In this document: piece by piece, positions 36,336 to 44,522 of the stretch
How positions within the stretch are numbered: position 1 is the stretch's first letter
Layout: each line of letters starts with the position of its first letter
Source: Hymenobacter cellulosivorans
GTDB taxonomy: Bacteria > Bacteroidota > Bacteroidia > Cytophagales > Hymenobacteraceae
Assembly (NCBI RefSeq): GCF_022919135.1
Contig: NZ_CP095049.1
Coordinates: 4,158,501-4,222,500, forward strand
Reading direction: 5' to 3'
DNA: 64,000 nt
The notes under the pieces: generated by a model
What the model saw: the letters and a program-made list of their open reading frames with translations, nothing else
The model's database searches: none
What the model was told of the DNA's origin: nothing
Position numbers and translations under genes: made by a program

Positions 36336-39300
36336 TTACTGTCCCTGCGGGGGCTGGCCCAGCCAGACGCGGAACGTGGCGCCTTCGCCTTCCTGGCTGT
36401 CGACCTCGATGCGGCCGCCGTTGGCCTGTACGATGCGGTTGACCAAGTATAAGCCTACTCCGGAGCCGGCCGTATGGCGGTGCAGGCGGCGGAAGAGGTG
36501 AAACAACTCCTCGCCGTACTTTTGCGCATCGAAGCCCAGGCCGTTGTCTTCCACGACCAGCACGGGCAGCCCGCCATCAACCCATACCGAAACGTGGATC
36601 CGCGCCGGGCGCGCTGGGTCGGCATACTTGAGGGAGTTGCTCAGCAGGTTGAGCAGCACGGTGCGTAGGTTGACCCGCGGGAAGGAAACGGTGGGGTAGG
36701 CCGCGAAGTCGGTGGTGATGCGGGCCCGGGCGGCCCGGATCTGGGGTTCCAGCAGGCTCAGCACCTCCTCGGTCAGCTCGGTCAGCGCCACGGTTTCGGC
36801 CGGGACCTCACCGGCTTGCTGGGCCTGCCCCAGGGCCGCCAGTTCGTCGATGGTGCTGCCCAGCTGCTGCAGCCCCTGCTGAATCAGGGGCACCAATATC
36901 TGCTCTTCCTCCGGATCGGTAAACCGGATGCTGCGGTAGAGTTCGGCGAACAGGCCGCCCAGGTTGTTGACGGGCTGCTTGAGGTCGTGGGAGGCGGCGT
37001 ACACGAAGTTGTCCAGGTCCTGGTTGGTGCGCGTGAGCTGCTTGTTGGAGTGCTGCAGTTGCTGTTCCGAGCGGCGTAGGGCTTCCTCCGCCCGCTTGGC
37101 CTCCGTGATATCGAGCACAAACTTGACGCATTCGGTTTCGCTCAGGCGCTTGCCCGAGAACAAACCCCACCAGCGCGAGCCATCCGGCCGCTGGTACTGC
37201 TTTTCCAGCGGCGTACTCTCCCCCGTAGTGCGTAGCTCGTGCAGGGACTTTTGGGTGAGCGGAAGAAACTCCGGACTGGTCAACGTACTCAGGCTTACCT
37301 GGCCGCTGGCCAGTTCGGCGTGGGCATAGCCGCTCATGCGCTCAAAGGCCGCGTTGCTGTCGTGAATCCGGCCTTCCAGGTCGAAGAAGAGAATGCCCAC
37401 CGTGTCGATGGACAGGGCCTTTTGCAGGCGCTCTTCGCTGCGCAGCAGGGCTTCCTCCACCTGCCGGCGGTCGTGGATGTCGACCGAGGAGCCAAACCAG
37501 CGGGTGATCTGCCCACTGATCGGGTCCTGAAACGGCTCGGCCCGCACCAGAAACCACCGGTACGCGCCGTCGGCGGCCCGAATGCGGTGCTCGACCTGGA
37601 ACACGGAGCCGGTGCGCCGCGCTTCCTCAAAGGCCTGCACCGTGCGGGGCCCGTCGGCGGGGTGCACAAACCCGGCGGATACTTCCGCGGCCGTGCTCGG
37701 CTCATAGGGCACGCCGGTGTAGCGGCTCCACTGCCGGTTGAAGAACTCCGTGCGGCCTTCCCCGTCGGTAATCCACACGATCTGCGGCACGGCGTCGGCC
37801 ATGATCCGAAACCGCTCTTCCGACTCGCGCAGGGCCGCTTCGGTGCGGGCGCGCACCACCGCGTCCCAGGTGCGCTCGGCCGTTTCCTGGAGCAAGGCCA
37901 ACTCGTAGTCGGTCCAGGCGTGGGCCTGGGGATAGTGCATAAAGAGCACCGCCATGAGCTGCCCGTCCTTGAGCAAGGGCACGTTCACGGTAGCCCCGAG
38001 CTGCAAGGCGGCGTGGGCCTGCTTTTCTTCGGCGCTGAGTGTCGGGTCGTGGGCAATGTCGGGGCGGACCACGGTGCGGCCCTCGTGGAAGGCTTGCAGC
38101 AATTCCGGCCCGTAGTCGTCGTAGTGGTAGCGGCCTTCCAGGCTGGGTACCCCGGCCTGGGTGTAGTTGCGCATCACGACGATGTGGGCATTGTCGCCCT
38201 GGTCCTCGGCGTAGCCCACGCGGCTGGCACCCAGGTACTGGCCCAGGGCACAGGCGGCCTGGTACTGAATATCGGCCGGGTCGGAAAGGGGCCGCAGCTG
38301 GTCGCTGAGCTGGAGCAGAAAGGCCTGCTGCTGCTCGCTCTGGCGCAGGGCTTCTTCCACCTGCCGGCGCTGGGAAATATCGTTGAACAGCACGGCTACC
38401 TGATGCTGCCCCGGCTCGCCCACCCGAAAGGCGTATACGTCGTACCAGCGGTGCAGCTGCTCGGCCCGCTGCTCGAAGCGCGTGGGTTTGCCACTCAGCG
38501 CTACCGCGCCATAGATGTCGAACCAGTGCTGCTCGAATCCCGGTGCCAGCTCCCGGATGGTACGCCCGGTAGCCGCTACCAAGCCGGTCTGCCGCTCGAA
38601 GGCGGGATTTATCTCCAAAAATCGGTAATCCACCGGGTGCTGCTCGTTCTCAAACAGCACCTCAATCAGGCAGAATCCTTCGTCGATGCTGTCGAAGAGC
38701 GCGCGGTACTTGGCTTCGCTTTCGCGCAGGGCGGCCGCGGCCCGCCGGTACTCGGTCCGGGGCTGGGTGCGGCCCCCCACGGCTTCCACCGCGCCGTCGG
38801 CCCCGAGCAGGGGTACGAAGGCGTACTCGTAGTAGCCCGTCTCGCCGCCCGGGCTGGTGTAGGGCGTCTCGCCCGTCACGGGCTGCCCGCTGGCCGCGGC
38901 CTGCTGAATCTGGGCCTGCAACTGCGCGGCCAGCTCCGGCGGGTAGTCCAGATCGAAGAAGTTCTTGCCCAGGGCCTGCTCCAGGGTGAGGCCCCACAGG
39001 TTCAGCAGGGGCTTGTTGACGTAGCGGAAGCGGCCTTCCAGATCAAATAGATACACGAACTCCTGCAGCCCTTCGAGCACCGTGTCGAAGCGCTCCAGCT
39101 GCCGGCTGCGCTCCTCCAGGCGTAGGCTCTCGGCCGAGGTAACGGCCGCCGGTGCGTGGGGGGCGGTCAGGCTCAGGAGCAGGCCGCCATCGACGCGCTG
39201 GCCGACGGCCGGCAGGGGCTGCCGGACGCCCGGCGCGGCAAGGCTGAGCGCAAACGGGCCGGACTCGCCGCTCAGAAACGCGTCGTGCAGCGCCGCCCAG

Positions 39301-39545
39301 CTTCCCTCCGCCGCACTGCCGGGAAACTGCCGGGCGAAGGTGTCGGCCGGCTGGGCCGGCAGTCCGAGCAGGGCCTGGGCGACGGGGTTGAGGTAGGCCA
39401 AGGCCAGATCCTGTACCACGCCACCCGTCGCGTCGTAAACGGGCGTGCACAACACCAGGCCATTGGGCGCCAGGTCGAGCAGGGCCGGCAGCAAGGAGTC
39501 GGCGGCAAACTGGGCCGCGGCCGGGAACGAGGAAGCAAAAGGCAT
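36336..39545 (-). CDS. Multi-PAS/GAF sensor histidine kinase, orphan
   Basis: 1069 residues, no transmembrane segment. Approximate order: degenerate PAS (20-125), PAS (150-275), PAS (285-405), GAF (420-580), PAS (590-710), PAS (715-835), then kinase. The H box is FVYAASHDLKQPVNNLGGLF, the N box LRTVLLNLLSNSLKYAD, G1 VVEDNGLGFD and G2 GSGVGLYLVNRIV, all intact. Predicted to be cytosolic and to sense small ligands or redox state through PAS/GAF. No response regulator is adjacent. ATG 39545 is preferred because the frame upstream crosses the terminator of the next gene. A similar kinase lies at 53767-56406. Confidence 0.9.
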   Translation of the reverse strand: MPFASSFPAAAQFAADSLLPALLDLAPNGLVLCTPVYDATGGVVQDLALAYLNPVAQALLGLPAQPADTFARQFPGSAAEGSWAALHDAFLSGESGPFALSLAAPGVRQPLPAVGQRVDGGLLLSLTAPHAPAAVTSAESLRLEERSRQLERFDTVLEGLQEFVYLFDLEGRFRYVNKPLLNLWGLTLEQALGKNFFDLDYPPELAAQLQAQIQQAAASGQPVTGETPYTSPGGETGYYEYAFVPLLGADGAVEAVGGRTQPRTEYRRAAAALRESEAKYRALFDSIDEGFCLIEVLFENEQHPVDYRFLEINPAFERQTGLVAATGRTIRELAPGFEQHWFDIYGAVALSGKPTRFEQRAEQLHRWYDVYAFRVGEPGQHQVAVLFNDISQRRQVEEALRQSEQQQAFLLQLSDQLRPLSDPADIQYQAACALGQYLGASRVGYAEDQGDNAHIVVMRNYTQAGVPSLEGRYHYDDYGPELLQAFHEGRTVVRPDIAHDPTLSAEEKQAHAALQLGATVNVPLLKDGQLMAVLFMHYPQAHAWTDYELALLQETAERTWDAVVRARTEAALRESEERFRIMADAVPQIVWITDGEGRTEFFNRQWSRYTGVPYEPSTAAEVSAGFVHPADGPRTVQAFEEARRTGSVFQVEHRIRAADGAYRWFLVRAEPFQDPISGQITRWFGSSVDIHDRRQVEEALLRSEERLQKALSIDTVGILFFDLEGRIHDSNAAFERMSGYAHAELASGQVSLSTLTSPEFLPLTQKSLHELRTTGESTPLEKQYQRPDGSRWWGLFSGKRLSETECVKFVLDITEAKRAEEALRRSEQQLQHSNKQLTRTNQDLDNFVYAASHDLKQPVNNLGGLFAELYRSIRFTDPEEEQILVPLIQQGLQQLGSTIDELAALGQAQQAGEVPAETVALTELTEEVLSLLEPQIRAARARITTDFAAYPTVSFPRVNLRTVLLNLLSNSLKYADPARPARIHVSVWVDGGLPVLVVEDNGLGFDAQKYGEELFHLFRRLHRHTAGSGVGLYLVNRIVQANGGRIEVDSQEGEGATFRVWLGQPPQGQ

Positions 39546-39675
39546 GGAGGCGGCGGGAGAAGGGACCGTGAAGATACGTGCCCGACCGGTAAAGGTAGGC
39601 CCGACCCGGTAGATAGGCCCGCGCCGGCAGCCAAGACCCGCCGGCGCGGCGCGGCCCGTGCGGGGCTGCCCGAGC

Positions 39676-39710
39676 AAAAAACAGCCGCCCCGATACGCTC
39701 GGGGCGGCTG
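39676..39710 (-). terminator. Intrinsic terminator (minus strand)
   Basis: 11-bp stem CAGCCGCCCCG / CGGGGCGGCTG with a T tract on the minus strand (A run 39676-39681); it ends the coiled-coil gene. Confidence 0.85.
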
Positions 39711-39736
39711 CCTGGGTAGTTGCAATAGGGGATAGC

Positions 39737-40153
39737 CTAGTTCTGGAGGGTGGCCCGGTGGGCCGTGATGCTGGTTTCGAGCGCCTGGGTTTCGGTGAGC
39801 TGCACCTCGATCTGGGCCAGCTCCAGCTCGCGGATGAGCAGGCCTACCGCGCCGCGCTCGTTCTGGCGCGCGACCAGCTCGTCGCGCCGGTCGATGCTGG
39901 TGCGCAGGTCATTTTCGCGCTGCTTGCGCTTCTTACTGACCGGCAGCGTCGGGATAAGGGGGGTAAGGTAATCGATGTCGGCGTTCAGGGCCGTGAGTTC
40001 GGCCGTCAGCTCGGCGGCGGCTTTGGTGGCCGTGTCACGCTGGTAGATAAACTCGCTCTGGCGCTGGGTGAGCACACGCAGCTCGTCGGCGATGTAGGCC
40101 AGTACCAGGTCGCAGTCGGCCTTGGTCGTGAGTTGGGAAAGCGAATAAGTCAT
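39737..40153 (-). CDS. Coiled-coil protein, unrecognised
   Basis: 138 residues, soluble, almost entirely helical with heptad character (DTATKAAAELTAELTALNAD, RQNERGAVGLLIRELELAQI). A Pro-containing break (LTPLIPTLPVSKKRKQ) divides it into two helical halves, like a coiled-coil hairpin. No family is recognised. A good terminator follows, and the upstream stretch is AT-rich (TTTTAATATATAC), as expected for a promoter. The XRE gene lies upstream in the same direction, 97 bases away. Confidence 0.6.
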   Translation of the reverse strand: MTYSLSQLTTKADCDLVLAYIADELRVLTQRQSEFIYQRDTATKAAAELTAELTALNADIDYLTPLIPTLPVSKKRKQRENDLRTSIDRRDELVARQNERGAVGLLIRELELAQIEVQLTETQALETSITAHRATLQN

Positions 40154-40250
40154 AAAAACTAGAAAAAGGGAAAAGTGAGTATATAAGAACGTTTTAATAT
40201 ATACGATGCTGAATACAATAGCCAGCCGGCGCGCACTTTTATTTTGCTGC

Positions 40251-40874
40251 CTACCCGGCTCCAGCCAGCAGCTCGGTGAGGGCGTCGGCTTCGGCTTCCA
40301 GCAGCCGCAGGCGCAACGCCAGCAGGGCGGCCTGGGTAGCCGATAAAGGTGGGGGCACCGCTTCGGTATCGGCTAGCAGGCGCTCCACCCAGGGGCGGTC
40401 GGCGGTGGGGTCCAGGGTCGGATCGGCGGCCAGGGCGGCGGGCGTGGGCGCGGCCTCGGGAGCCGGGGCCAGCAGGGCGGCCAGCACCGCCAGGCCCCAC
40501 CGGCGCCGGGTCCGGGCCTGGTGCAGCAGGCGGCGGTTTTCGAGCTCGAAGCGGGTCTTGCCGGCCAGGTAGCGCACCCGGCGCAGGCGCTCCCGCACCG
40601 GGTCCGGGTCCAGGGGCCCCAGGTCGGCGGGGGCTTCTGTGGCCGGGGGCGGGGCAGGGTAGGCCGGCCCTAGCCCGTCGGGGGCGGGCAGCAGCAGGGC
40701 CAGGGGCCGCAGGCGGCGCTGGGCCGGGGCCGGCAAGGTTCGTCGCCCGGCTTCGGCGTGGGCTACTACCGCCCCGCTCACGCCCAGAAACCGCCCCAGC
40801 TCGTCCTGGGTAAGACCAAAGTGGTTTCTAACGGCTGCCGAAAGGCTGTTGGAAGGAAGGGCCTTGCGGGGCAT
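40251..40874 (-). CDS. XRE-type helix-turn-helix regulator
   Basis: 207 residues. The N-terminal HTH reads LTQDELGRFLGVSGAVVAHAEAGRRT; the rest is Ala/Pro/Leu-rich with two helical segments, including PWVERLLADTEAVPPPLSATQAALLALRLRLLEAEAD near the end (given here only as the region 165-203). The gene sits behind two copies of a TACAAA-N-TTTGTAGGGTT operator, one of which overlaps the start codon, so negative autoregulation is likely. No partner toxin gene was identified, but the downstream coiled-coil gene could be co-controlled. Confidence 0.75.
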   Translation of the reverse strand: MPRKALPSNSLSAAVRNHFGLTQDELGRFLGVSGAVVAHAEAGRRTLPAPAQRRLRPLALLLPAPDGLGPAYPAPPPATEAPADLGPLDPDPVRERLRRVRYLAGKTRFELENRRLLHQARTRRRWGLAVLAALLAPAPEAAPTPAALAADPTLDPTADRPWVERLLADTEAVPPPLSATQAALLALRLRLLEAEADALTELLAGAG

Positions 40875-40891
40875 ACAAAGTTTGTAGGGTT
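40874..40891 (-). promoter_or_regulatory. Putative XRE operator 2 overlapping the start codon
   Basis: TACAAA-G-TTTGTAGGGTT: inner palindrome TACAAA/TTTGTA plus the GGGTT extension on one side only. Its first base is the first base of the XRE start codon. Confidence 0.65.
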
Positions 40892-40908
40892 ACCGATAAA
40901 AATAAGAT

Positions 40909-40933
40909 GAACCCTACAAATTTTGTAGGGTTC
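40909..40933. promoter_or_regulatory. Putative XRE operator 1, perfect 12-bp palindrome
   Basis: GAACCCTACAAA-T-TTTGTAGGGTTC, 12-bp perfect arms around a single T. Its centre is 41 bp (about four helical turns) from the centre of operator 2. A third half-site-like GAACCTTACAA follows at 40950. Confidence 0.75.
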
Positions 40934-40977
40934 GTCAAAAAAATACGAGGAACCTTACAACATCCTAACTCCTGTGG

Positions 40978-41014
40978 GTAGAGACGCCTACTGGCGTCTT
41001 GTCGTTGAACGATA
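40978..41014 (+). repeat. Dispersed GTAGAGACGC palindromic element, copy 1
   Basis: GTAGAGACGC, six variable bases, GCGTCT, then GTCG and TGAACGATA. The reverse complement of 56628-56663 aligns along the whole 36-base length. Confidence 0.65.
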
Positions 41015-41178
41015 GAACTGGCGCCGGCGCTCGGCAACAGCCAAGTGACGGCGCTCCTGGCGCGAGTTTCGGCGCAGCCGTGCCTCGCGCCTTACTCACG
41101 CCGCGAGTCTGGAGACTCGCCCACCCGAACGACCTGCAACGGGCGCGGTAGCGGCGTGCCCGTGGGCGACTGTGGGGA

Positions 41179-41215
41179 GTTCACGAAACTCATCGTTAAT
41201 CTGGGTTTCGTGAAC
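41179..41215. repeat. Inverted repeat GTTCACGAAAC
   Basis: Perfect 11-bp arms GTTCACGAAAC / GTTTCGTGAAC with a 15-nt spacer containing CGTTAATCT. The left part resembles the start of the 33-nt array repeat (GTTCACG, AAAC, CGTT) and may be a diverged relative. Confidence 0.5.
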
Positions 41216-41426
41216 TTTGAAAGATAAACCAGTTTCTTGAACTCAACCTGGGCTGTTGGGCCACTTTGCCACTCTACTAGATATACATGGTAGCGATTCA
41301 GGCAAAGGAGGGTATCAAACATCAAGTCTTATTAGAGCAACGTCCCTGGGGGTATCGGCCACGCTGGTCCTGTAACTCGCCCCACCCATCCCCGTTAATT
41401 CCGGCTATACCCCAGCTCCGTCTGTG

Positions 41427-42488
41427 ATGAATTCCTTTTGTGAACCCCTCGGCTTGTCGTACCCCATCATTCAGGCCCCGATGGCGGGCGTCTCCACGCC
41501 GGCTCTGGCCGTGGCCGTGTCGGAGGCCGGGGCCCTAGGCTCGCTGGCTGCCGCCGCCCTGCCGCATCCCGAAGCTCTCGCACAACAACTTGCGGCGCTG
41601 GCTGCAGCCACAAACCGGCCGATTAATGTCAACGTGTTCTGTCATCAGCCCTGCCCGGCCGACCCGGCGCACGACGCGCAGTGGCTAGGCTACTTAGCCC
41701 CCTTTTTCTCCGCTCTGGACAGCATGCCCCCCTCGCAGCTGCAGGAAGTCTACCCCAGCTTTCGGACGGATGACACGCTGCTGGCCGTGTTGGTGCAGGC
41801 CCGGCCCCGTGTCATCAGCTTCCACTTTGGCTTGCCCACGACGGCGCAACTGGCCGCCCTACGGCAAACGGGTGCCATGCTGCTGGCCTGTGTGACGTCC
41901 CCAGCCGAGGCGCAGGCAGCGGAAGCGGCTGGGGTGGACATGCTCGTGGCGCAGGGTGTGGAAGCGGGCGGGCACCGGGGCACATTTGACCCGGCCTTCG
42001 AGCCCAACCTAGCGACACTGGACCTGACTCGGCAACTGGTGCAGCATTCGCGCCTGCCAGTCATCGCGGCGGGAGGGCTCATGGACGGGGCTGATTTGGC
42101 CGCGGCGATGCGCGCCGGGGCAGTGGCCGGGCAACTCGGCACCGCCTTTGCGGCCTGCCCCGAATCCGCTGCTTCCCCGGCCTACCGAGCGGCGCTGCTA
42201 CACCGACCGCCGTTGTCCACCGAGCTCACGGCCGTTATCTCCGGCCGGCCGGCCCGGGGCCTTGTGAACCGCTTTATGGAGGATATTGACCAGCCGGGCC
42301 GCCCACCCGTGGCGGCCTATTCACGGGCTTACCAAGCGGGCAAAGCCTTAGTTGCCGCGGCCCAGCAGGCTGGAGAACCAGGCTTTGCCGTGCAATGGGC
42401 CGGGACGGGCGTAGGCCGGTCACGGGCATTGCCGGCCGCGGAGTTGGTTCGCACGCTGGCCGCTGAACTGCACCAAGCCCTGACCTAA
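41427..42488 (+). CDS. Nitronate monooxygenase / 2-nitropropane dioxygenase family
   Basis: 353-residue FMN-dependent TIM-barrel enzyme. PIIQAPMAGVSTPALAVAVS is the typical N-terminal FMN contact, VDMLVAQGVEAGGHRG contains the catalytic-loop His, VIAAGGLMDGADLAAAMRAG binds the FMN phosphate, and AVAGQLGTAFAACPES follows as expected. Such enzymes oxidise alkyl nitronates such as propionate-3-nitronate. ATG 41427 is chosen over the GTG one codon earlier. It lies just left of the repeat-delimited gene array and is transcribed toward it. Confidence 0.9.
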   Translation: MNSFCEPLGLSYPIIQAPMAGVSTPALAVAVSEAGALGSLAAAALPHPEALAQQLAALAAATNRPINVNVFCHQPCPADPAHDAQWLGYLAPFFSALDSMPPSQLQEVYPSFRTDDTLLAVLVQARPRVISFHFGLPTTAQLAALRQTGAMLLACVTSPAEAQAAEAAGVDMLVAQGVEAGGHRGTFDPAFEPNLATLDLTRQLVQHSRLPVIAAGGLMDGADLAAAMRAGAVAGQLGTAFAACPESAASPAYRAALLHRPPLSTELTAVISGRPARGLVNRFMEDIDQPGRPPVAAYSRAYQAGKALVAAAQQAGEPGFAVQWAGTGVGRSRALPAAELVRTLAAELHQALT

Positions 42489-42564
42489 CTGGCTGTTCTT
42501 TACCCTAACTCCAAGGTACCGAAGGCTCACGCGCTTGCCAAAAGTAACCCCGAAGCTAATTTCA

Positions 42565-42597
42565 GTTCACGCAAACGGTGGTTCTACCGAAAGTAGC
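42565..42597 (-). repeat. Array repeat R1 (33 nt)
   Basis: Full match to the array consensus: GTTCAC at the left, AAACGGT in the middle, GTTCTACCG and a terminal AGC. It ends two bases before the stop codon of the minus-strand gene at 42600. Confidence 0.9.
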
Positions 42598-42599
42598 AT

Positions 42600-42851
42600 T
42601 TAACTGGCAGCTGGCCACTCAATTTGCCACTCCATGTCCTCGATGAATCCCGGAATGTTTGCTGCGTGTTGAAGCCACCAATCAAACCCCATGAAATCTT
42701 CTGATTCTGGGTTAGGGTCTTGGACATAAATGAAGTAGCCGCCCGTTTCCCCTGCTGTATCGTCGACAATCTCTATACTCCAGCCAGGGTGCTCGCCGCC
42801 TCTGATGATGCCTTTCTGACCAAAAAGGAAAGGCGGTGGTTTGGTTTCCAT
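42600..42851 (-). CDS. Array gene 1: small acidic protein, possibly immunity-like
   Basis: 83 residues, acidic, soluble: METKPPPFLFGQKGIIRGGE..., with HPGWSIEIVDD, GGYFIYVQDP and a Trp-rich end (FDWWLQHAANIPGFIEDMEW). The GG-YFIY, WW and final EW pattern resembles small single-domain proteins found in polymorphic-toxin immunity loci, a weak likeness. A TTACTTTG promoter-like box (42856-42863) ends only four bases before the ATG, implying a leaderless message. Repeats R1 and R2 flank it. Confidence 0.65.
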   Translation of the reverse strand: METKPPPFLFGQKGIIRGGEHPGWSIEIVDDTAGETGGYFIYVQDPNPESEDFMGFDWWLQHAANIPGFIEDMEWQIEWPAAS

Positions 42852-42866
42852 GCGTCAAAGTAAGAG

Positions 42867-42899
42867 GTTCACGGAAAGGGTCGTTCCGCCGAAAGGAGC
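42867..42899 (-). repeat. Array repeat R2 (33 nt)
   Basis: GTTCACGG, AAAGGGTCGTTC, CCGAAAGGAGC; ends three bases before the stop of the next minus-strand gene (42903). Confidence 0.9.
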
Positions 42900-42902
42900 G
42901 TT

Positions 42903-43394
42903 TCAAGTAATAAGCTGCGCTCCCTGGGCCAATAGTCTTTCCTGCATAGGAGCCCCAATACCGAAGAGCACGTCGTGGTGGTTCAAGCACAGCAGCCACG
43001 AATACTTTTTCGATATCAAGTAAATCTCGTCCAAGTAGTAACACTCGGCCAGCACGCGGCCGATGGCGCGGGGAGTCCCTTGGTAAAACCAGAATTTATC
43101 TCCCATGTTGACCGTTTCGTTCAGCATGAGCCAGACCACTTCTCCCGGGTCCACCAAAGAGGTTAGGCGGGTGTGGGGTTCGTCATCGCACACCAGGCCC
43201 ACGGCGCCTGGCCGAAACCGTTCCCATAACCACAGTGGGCGTACGGTGGGGTGGTCCAAGCGGCAGAACGCTTGGTAGAGGTTCTCTTCCAACTTCGCCC
43301 AATGGGTCGTAAAGGGCAAGGGTGCAAAGTCCTGCTCAGAAAGCTGCAGCTGTTGGCGGGCTTGGTCAATTTCAGCACGGAGGTCGCTCCACAT
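42903..43394 (-). CDS. Array gene 2: hypothetical protein (DUF6756-like)
   Basis: 163 residues, soluble. An N-terminal helix (WSDLRAEIDQARQQLQLSEQ) is followed by PLWLWERFRPGAVGLVCDDE, VWLMLNETVNMGDKFWFYQG, VLAECYYLDEIYLISKKYSW and LLCLNHHDVLFGIG. This pattern resembles a family of uncharacterised proteins seen near immunity genes; I am not certain of the name. The promoter-like TACTTTCG (43399-43406) ends four bases before the ATG, with TTG 23 bases further upstream inside repeat R3. Flanked by R2 and R3. Confidence 0.65.
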   Translation of the reverse strand: MWSDLRAEIDQARQQLQLSEQDFAPLPFTTHWAKLEENLYQAFCRLDHPTVRPLWLWERFRPGAVGLVCDDEPHTRLTSLVDPGEVVWLMLNETVNMGDKFWFYQGTPRAIGRVLAECYYLDEIYLISKKYSWLLCLNHHDVLFGIGAPMQERLLAQGAQLIT

Positions 43395-43423
43395 GAAACG
43401 AAAGTACTGTGCAACTTGCTTAG

Positions 43424-43457
43424 GTTCACCAAAACGGTGAATTCTAGTAAAAGGAGC
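43424..43457 (-). repeat. Array repeat R3 (34 nt)
   Basis: GTTCACC, AAAACGGTG, TTCTAG, AAAAGGAGC; one base longer than the consensus. It ends six bases before the stop at 43464. Confidence 0.85.
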
Positions 43458-43463
43458 ATTTAT

Positions 43464-43874
43464 TTAGGCTTCCTTTACGAGCTTAAAAAATCTCCAAAGC
43501 GTTGCTCCCGCGCAAAAGACAATGAGCAGGATGCAAGAGAAGACTTGGCCCTGCTCACTATGTCCAGGGGCAAAGAAGATACGGGGATAGGCGGCGAGGT
43601 GAAGCAATTGCGCCGTTGGTTGGTCCTTCACCGATTGGAAATACTCCACACTGACGCGCGTCGAATGTTCCTGGCCGTTGTATCGAAAGTGCAACTGGTA
43701 GCTGGGTCGCTTACTGAGGCGTGTTTCGGAGCCTCCCAGTAGTTCAACTGTTGCCAAGCTCCCTCTTTCTGCCACGGCAACTTCTTGCAACTTGTTGGGC
43801 AACGCCAGCGAAAACATGACTGTCAAGACTAAGCATAGAAGGAAGCTAAGGAACTGGTGAACACGCTCGGACAT
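43464..43874 (-). CDS. Array gene 3: small membrane protein
   Basis: 136 residues from MSERVHQF. One N-terminal transmembrane helix (FLSFLLCLVLTVMFSLAL), an extracytoplasmic beta-rich middle (SYQLHFRYNGQEHSTRVSVE) and one C-terminal helix (VFSCILLIVFCAGATLWRFF) give a two-helix hairpin like DUF3592-type proteins. ATG 43874 is chosen because CATCTTTG (43879-43886) ends four bases before it, with TTG at 18-base spacing; the longer frame start at 43907 would lie upstream of the transcription start. Flanked by R3 and R4. Confidence 0.65.
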   Translation of the reverse strand: MSERVHQFLSFLLCLVLTVMFSLALPNKLQEVAVAERGSLATVELLGGSETRLSKRPSYQLHFRYNGQEHSTRVSVEYFQSVKDQPTAQLLHLAAYPRIFFAPGHSEQGQVFSCILLIVFCAGATLWRFFKLVKEA

Positions 43875-43919
43875 AAGACAAAGATGCATGCTTCTATTCG
43901 GGAGCAATGTTCCGATACT

Positions 43920-43953
43920 GTCTACAAAAACGGTCTAATTAGCGAAAAGGAGC
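43920..43953 (-). repeat. Array repeat R4 (34 nt)
   Basis: GTCTACA, AAAACGGTC, AATTAGCG, AAAAGGAGC; ends eight bases before the stop at 43962. Confidence 0.8.
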
Positions 43954-43961
43954 GGATTGGT

Positions 43962-44447
43962 TTACTCTTGCGTGGGGAGATAGTTGGCTCGTATCTCCCG
44001 AATTTCTGCGTTCGGGTGGGCTTGGCACAGCATTAATAAATCGGTTAGCTCTTCCTCGTAGTTAAGGCCCCCGTACAACTCGGCGAGTCGACGATAGTGC
44101 CATTCGTCATTCTCGGCCAGGTATCGCGAGGCCAGCTGCGGTATGGTGCTTCTGATTTGTGCCTCGGCTTTGTAGCGGGCCAGTACCTGCCGGGCCAGTC
44201 CGATAGCCGTCAGGTTGCTGCTGTCGAGGGCGGTGGCCACCAGGTCGGCCAGTAATGGCTGGACCACGGCGAGAGCCAGCGTTGTTTCCGCTAACAAGCG
44301 CAAGGCCGTTTCCCGGCCCTCGATACTAGCCAGTGCCTGTTGTAGGTCGTGCCCGAGTGCCGTTTCATCTTGGACTACTTCCTGCCTGCAGGTGAAGAAC
44401 GCCTCTTCTGCTTGGAGAAATCGAACCCACTGCGTCGAATAGGACAT
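43962..44447 (-). CDS. Array gene 4: helical-repeat protein, unrecognised
   Basis: 161 residues from MSYSTQWVRFLQAEEAFF. Strongly alpha-helical with HEAT/TPR-like spacing: ALASIEGRETALRLLAETTL, VQPLLADLVATALDSSNLTA, IGLARQVLARYKAEAQ, WHYRRLAELYGGLNYEEELT and HPNAEIREIRANYL. It looks like an uncharacterised HEAT-type scaffold. The longer frame to 44516 runs across the degenerate repeat R4b, so the shorter start is used. Flanked by R4 and R4b. Confidence 0.6.
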   Translation of the reverse strand: MSYSTQWVRFLQAEEAFFTCRQEVVQDETALGHDLQQALASIEGRETALRLLAETTLALAVVQPLLADLVATALDSSNLTAIGLARQVLARYKAEAQIRSTIPQLASRYLAENDEWHYRRLAELYGGLNYEEELTDLLMLCQAHPNAEIREIRANYLPTQE

Positions 44448-44479
44448 TGGTTGAGATGTTACCTGATGTTGTAATCTGG

Positions 44480-44512
44480 GTACAAGAAAAGGGTCCAAAT
44501 AGCTTATTCCTG
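44480..44512 (-). repeat. Degenerate array repeat R4b
   Basis: GTACAAGAAAAGGGTC matches the left half of the consensus (compare R8, GTTCAAGAAAACGGTC); the right half is eroded. Its position ten bases before the stop at 44523 fits the array pattern. Confidence 0.5.
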
Positions 44513-44522
44513 GCAAGGCAGA

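Larger units (their letters stand above)
40875..41426. other. Intergenic region between XRE and nitronate monooxygenase genes
   Basis: About 550 bases: operators (40874-40933), a dispersed repeat (40978-41014), an 11-bp-arm inverted repeat (41179-41215), and otherwise no supported gene. A minus-strand frame at 41092-41325 has no family likeness. Confidence 0.6.

Noticed and set aside
37239..39050. 603-codon plus-strand reading frame
   Set aside because: Shadow of the GC-rich histidine kinase gene on the other strand; the kinase motifs are unmistakable.
40251..40874. Toxin-antitoxin module for the XRE gene
   Set aside because: No neighbouring RelE/HipA/RES-type product; the downstream gene is only a coiled coil.
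41092..41325. 77-codon minus-strand frame
   Set aside because: Overlaps the 41179 inverted repeat and has no recognisable features.
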